Assembly (NCBI RefSeq): GCF_018138715.1
Contig: NZ_JAGSHX010000006.1
Span: 5,642,001-5,706,000, forward strand
Origin: Streptomyces asiaticus
Lineage (GTDB): Bacteria > Actinomycetota > Actinomycetes > Streptomycetales > Streptomycetaceae
Length of the DNA: 64,000 nt
Direction of reading: 5' to 3'
The position numbers and the translations under genes are program-made. Shown piece by piece: positions 63,866 through 64,000 of this stretch. Each line of letters starts with the position of its first letter. The stretch's first letter is position 1. Under the pieces are notes generated by a model. It searched no databases. It was not told where the DNA came from and saw only the letters and a list, made by a program, of their open reading frames with translations.

Positions 63866-64000
63866 GTGGCGCCCAGCAATGTGGCTTCCTCCCTCACGAC
63901 CACCCCGAGCCCCACGAACCACCAGGAGCTGGTCTCCTGGGTCGGCGAGATCGCCGCCCTCACCCAGCCGGACCGGGTGGTGTGGTGCGACGGCTCGGAG
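63866..64000 (+). CDS. pckG: Phosphoenolpyruvate carboxykinase (GTP), 5' part
   Basis: First 45 codons from GTG 63866 with GGATGGAG upstream; the window ends inside the gene. The sequence ([28 protein letters not shown]) matches the N-terminus of GTP-dependent PEP carboxykinases, which contains the W-x-x-E/TQPDxVxWxDGS motif. The enzyme converts oxaloacetate to PEP in gluconeogenesis. Confidence 0.93.
   Translation, partial: MAPSNVASSLTTTPSPTNHQELVSWVGEIAALTQPDRVVWCDGSE

Overview
The window is very GC-rich, with strong third-position GC bias, many GTG starts, short overlapping operons and a gene set (conservon module, mycothiol amidase, ECF42 sigma factor, GTP-dependent PEP carboxykinase) that points to an actinomycete, most likely Streptomyces. 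It looks chromosomal: no rRNA, tRNA, CRISPR array, prophage or intact insertion sequence was recognised. It opens inside mfd and closes 45 codons into pckG.

Layout. 0-2.4 kb: 3' end of mfd, then an RHH antitoxin/PIN toxin pair. 2.7-6.6 kb: a PucR-type regulator, a radical SAM enzyme translationally coupled to a 66-residue peptide, and a decayed ABC-exporter piece. 6.6-15.4 kb: DUF1330 protein, a gamma-glutamyltransferase-like enzyme and a five-gene peptide/nickel-type ABC importer, facing a FadR-type repressor whose probable operator (TTGGTAGGACCAA) lies between them. 16-17.8 kb: YciI/DGPF protein plus ECF42 sigma factor with a matching ECF42-type promoter. 18-20.6 kb: secreted RTX-like repeat protein and an orphan sugar-binding lipoprotein. 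21.1-25.5 kb: a conservon (histidine-kinase-like protein, roadblock, DUF742, GTPase).

25.5-42 kb is the accessory part: several divergent regulator/target pairs (XRE-cupin/methyltransferase, TetR/DDN-SRPBCC, TetR/methyltransferase, PadR/SnoaL, XRE/SDR), each with a clear palindrome in the intergenic region for four of them, mixed with broken genes (a pentapeptide-type membrane protein with an in-frame TGA, a gene fragment near 31.2 kb, and a 52-bp relic of a VWA gene whose intact copy sits at 38.3-39.1 kb). A stand-alone nucleotidyl-cyclase-like protein lies at 36.9-37.5 kb. At 42.0-44.6 kb a PP2C/SpoIIE phosphatase overlaps by ATGA a cobalamin-binding protein that keeps the W-x9-EH motif of CarH photoreceptors but has no DNA-binding domain.

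44.7-64 kb is core-like: ridA, msrA, a TPR-like protein, cystathionine gamma-synthase, a sigma-like protein with a small membrane partner, MarR, threonine dehydratase, drrAB-type exporter, greA, DUF4307, mca, a 1092-residue STAND NTPase/TPR protein, a thioredoxin-fold YyaL protein preceded by two perfect DnaA boxes, a TetR gene beside an internally deleted MFS exporter, a hemolysin-III membrane protein and pckG.

The two best candidates for undescribed systems are the peptide/radical SAM pair (4.4-6.3 kb) and the B12-sensor/PP2C pair (42.0-44.6 kb). All homology statements are from recognition of motifs in the sequence; no search was run.
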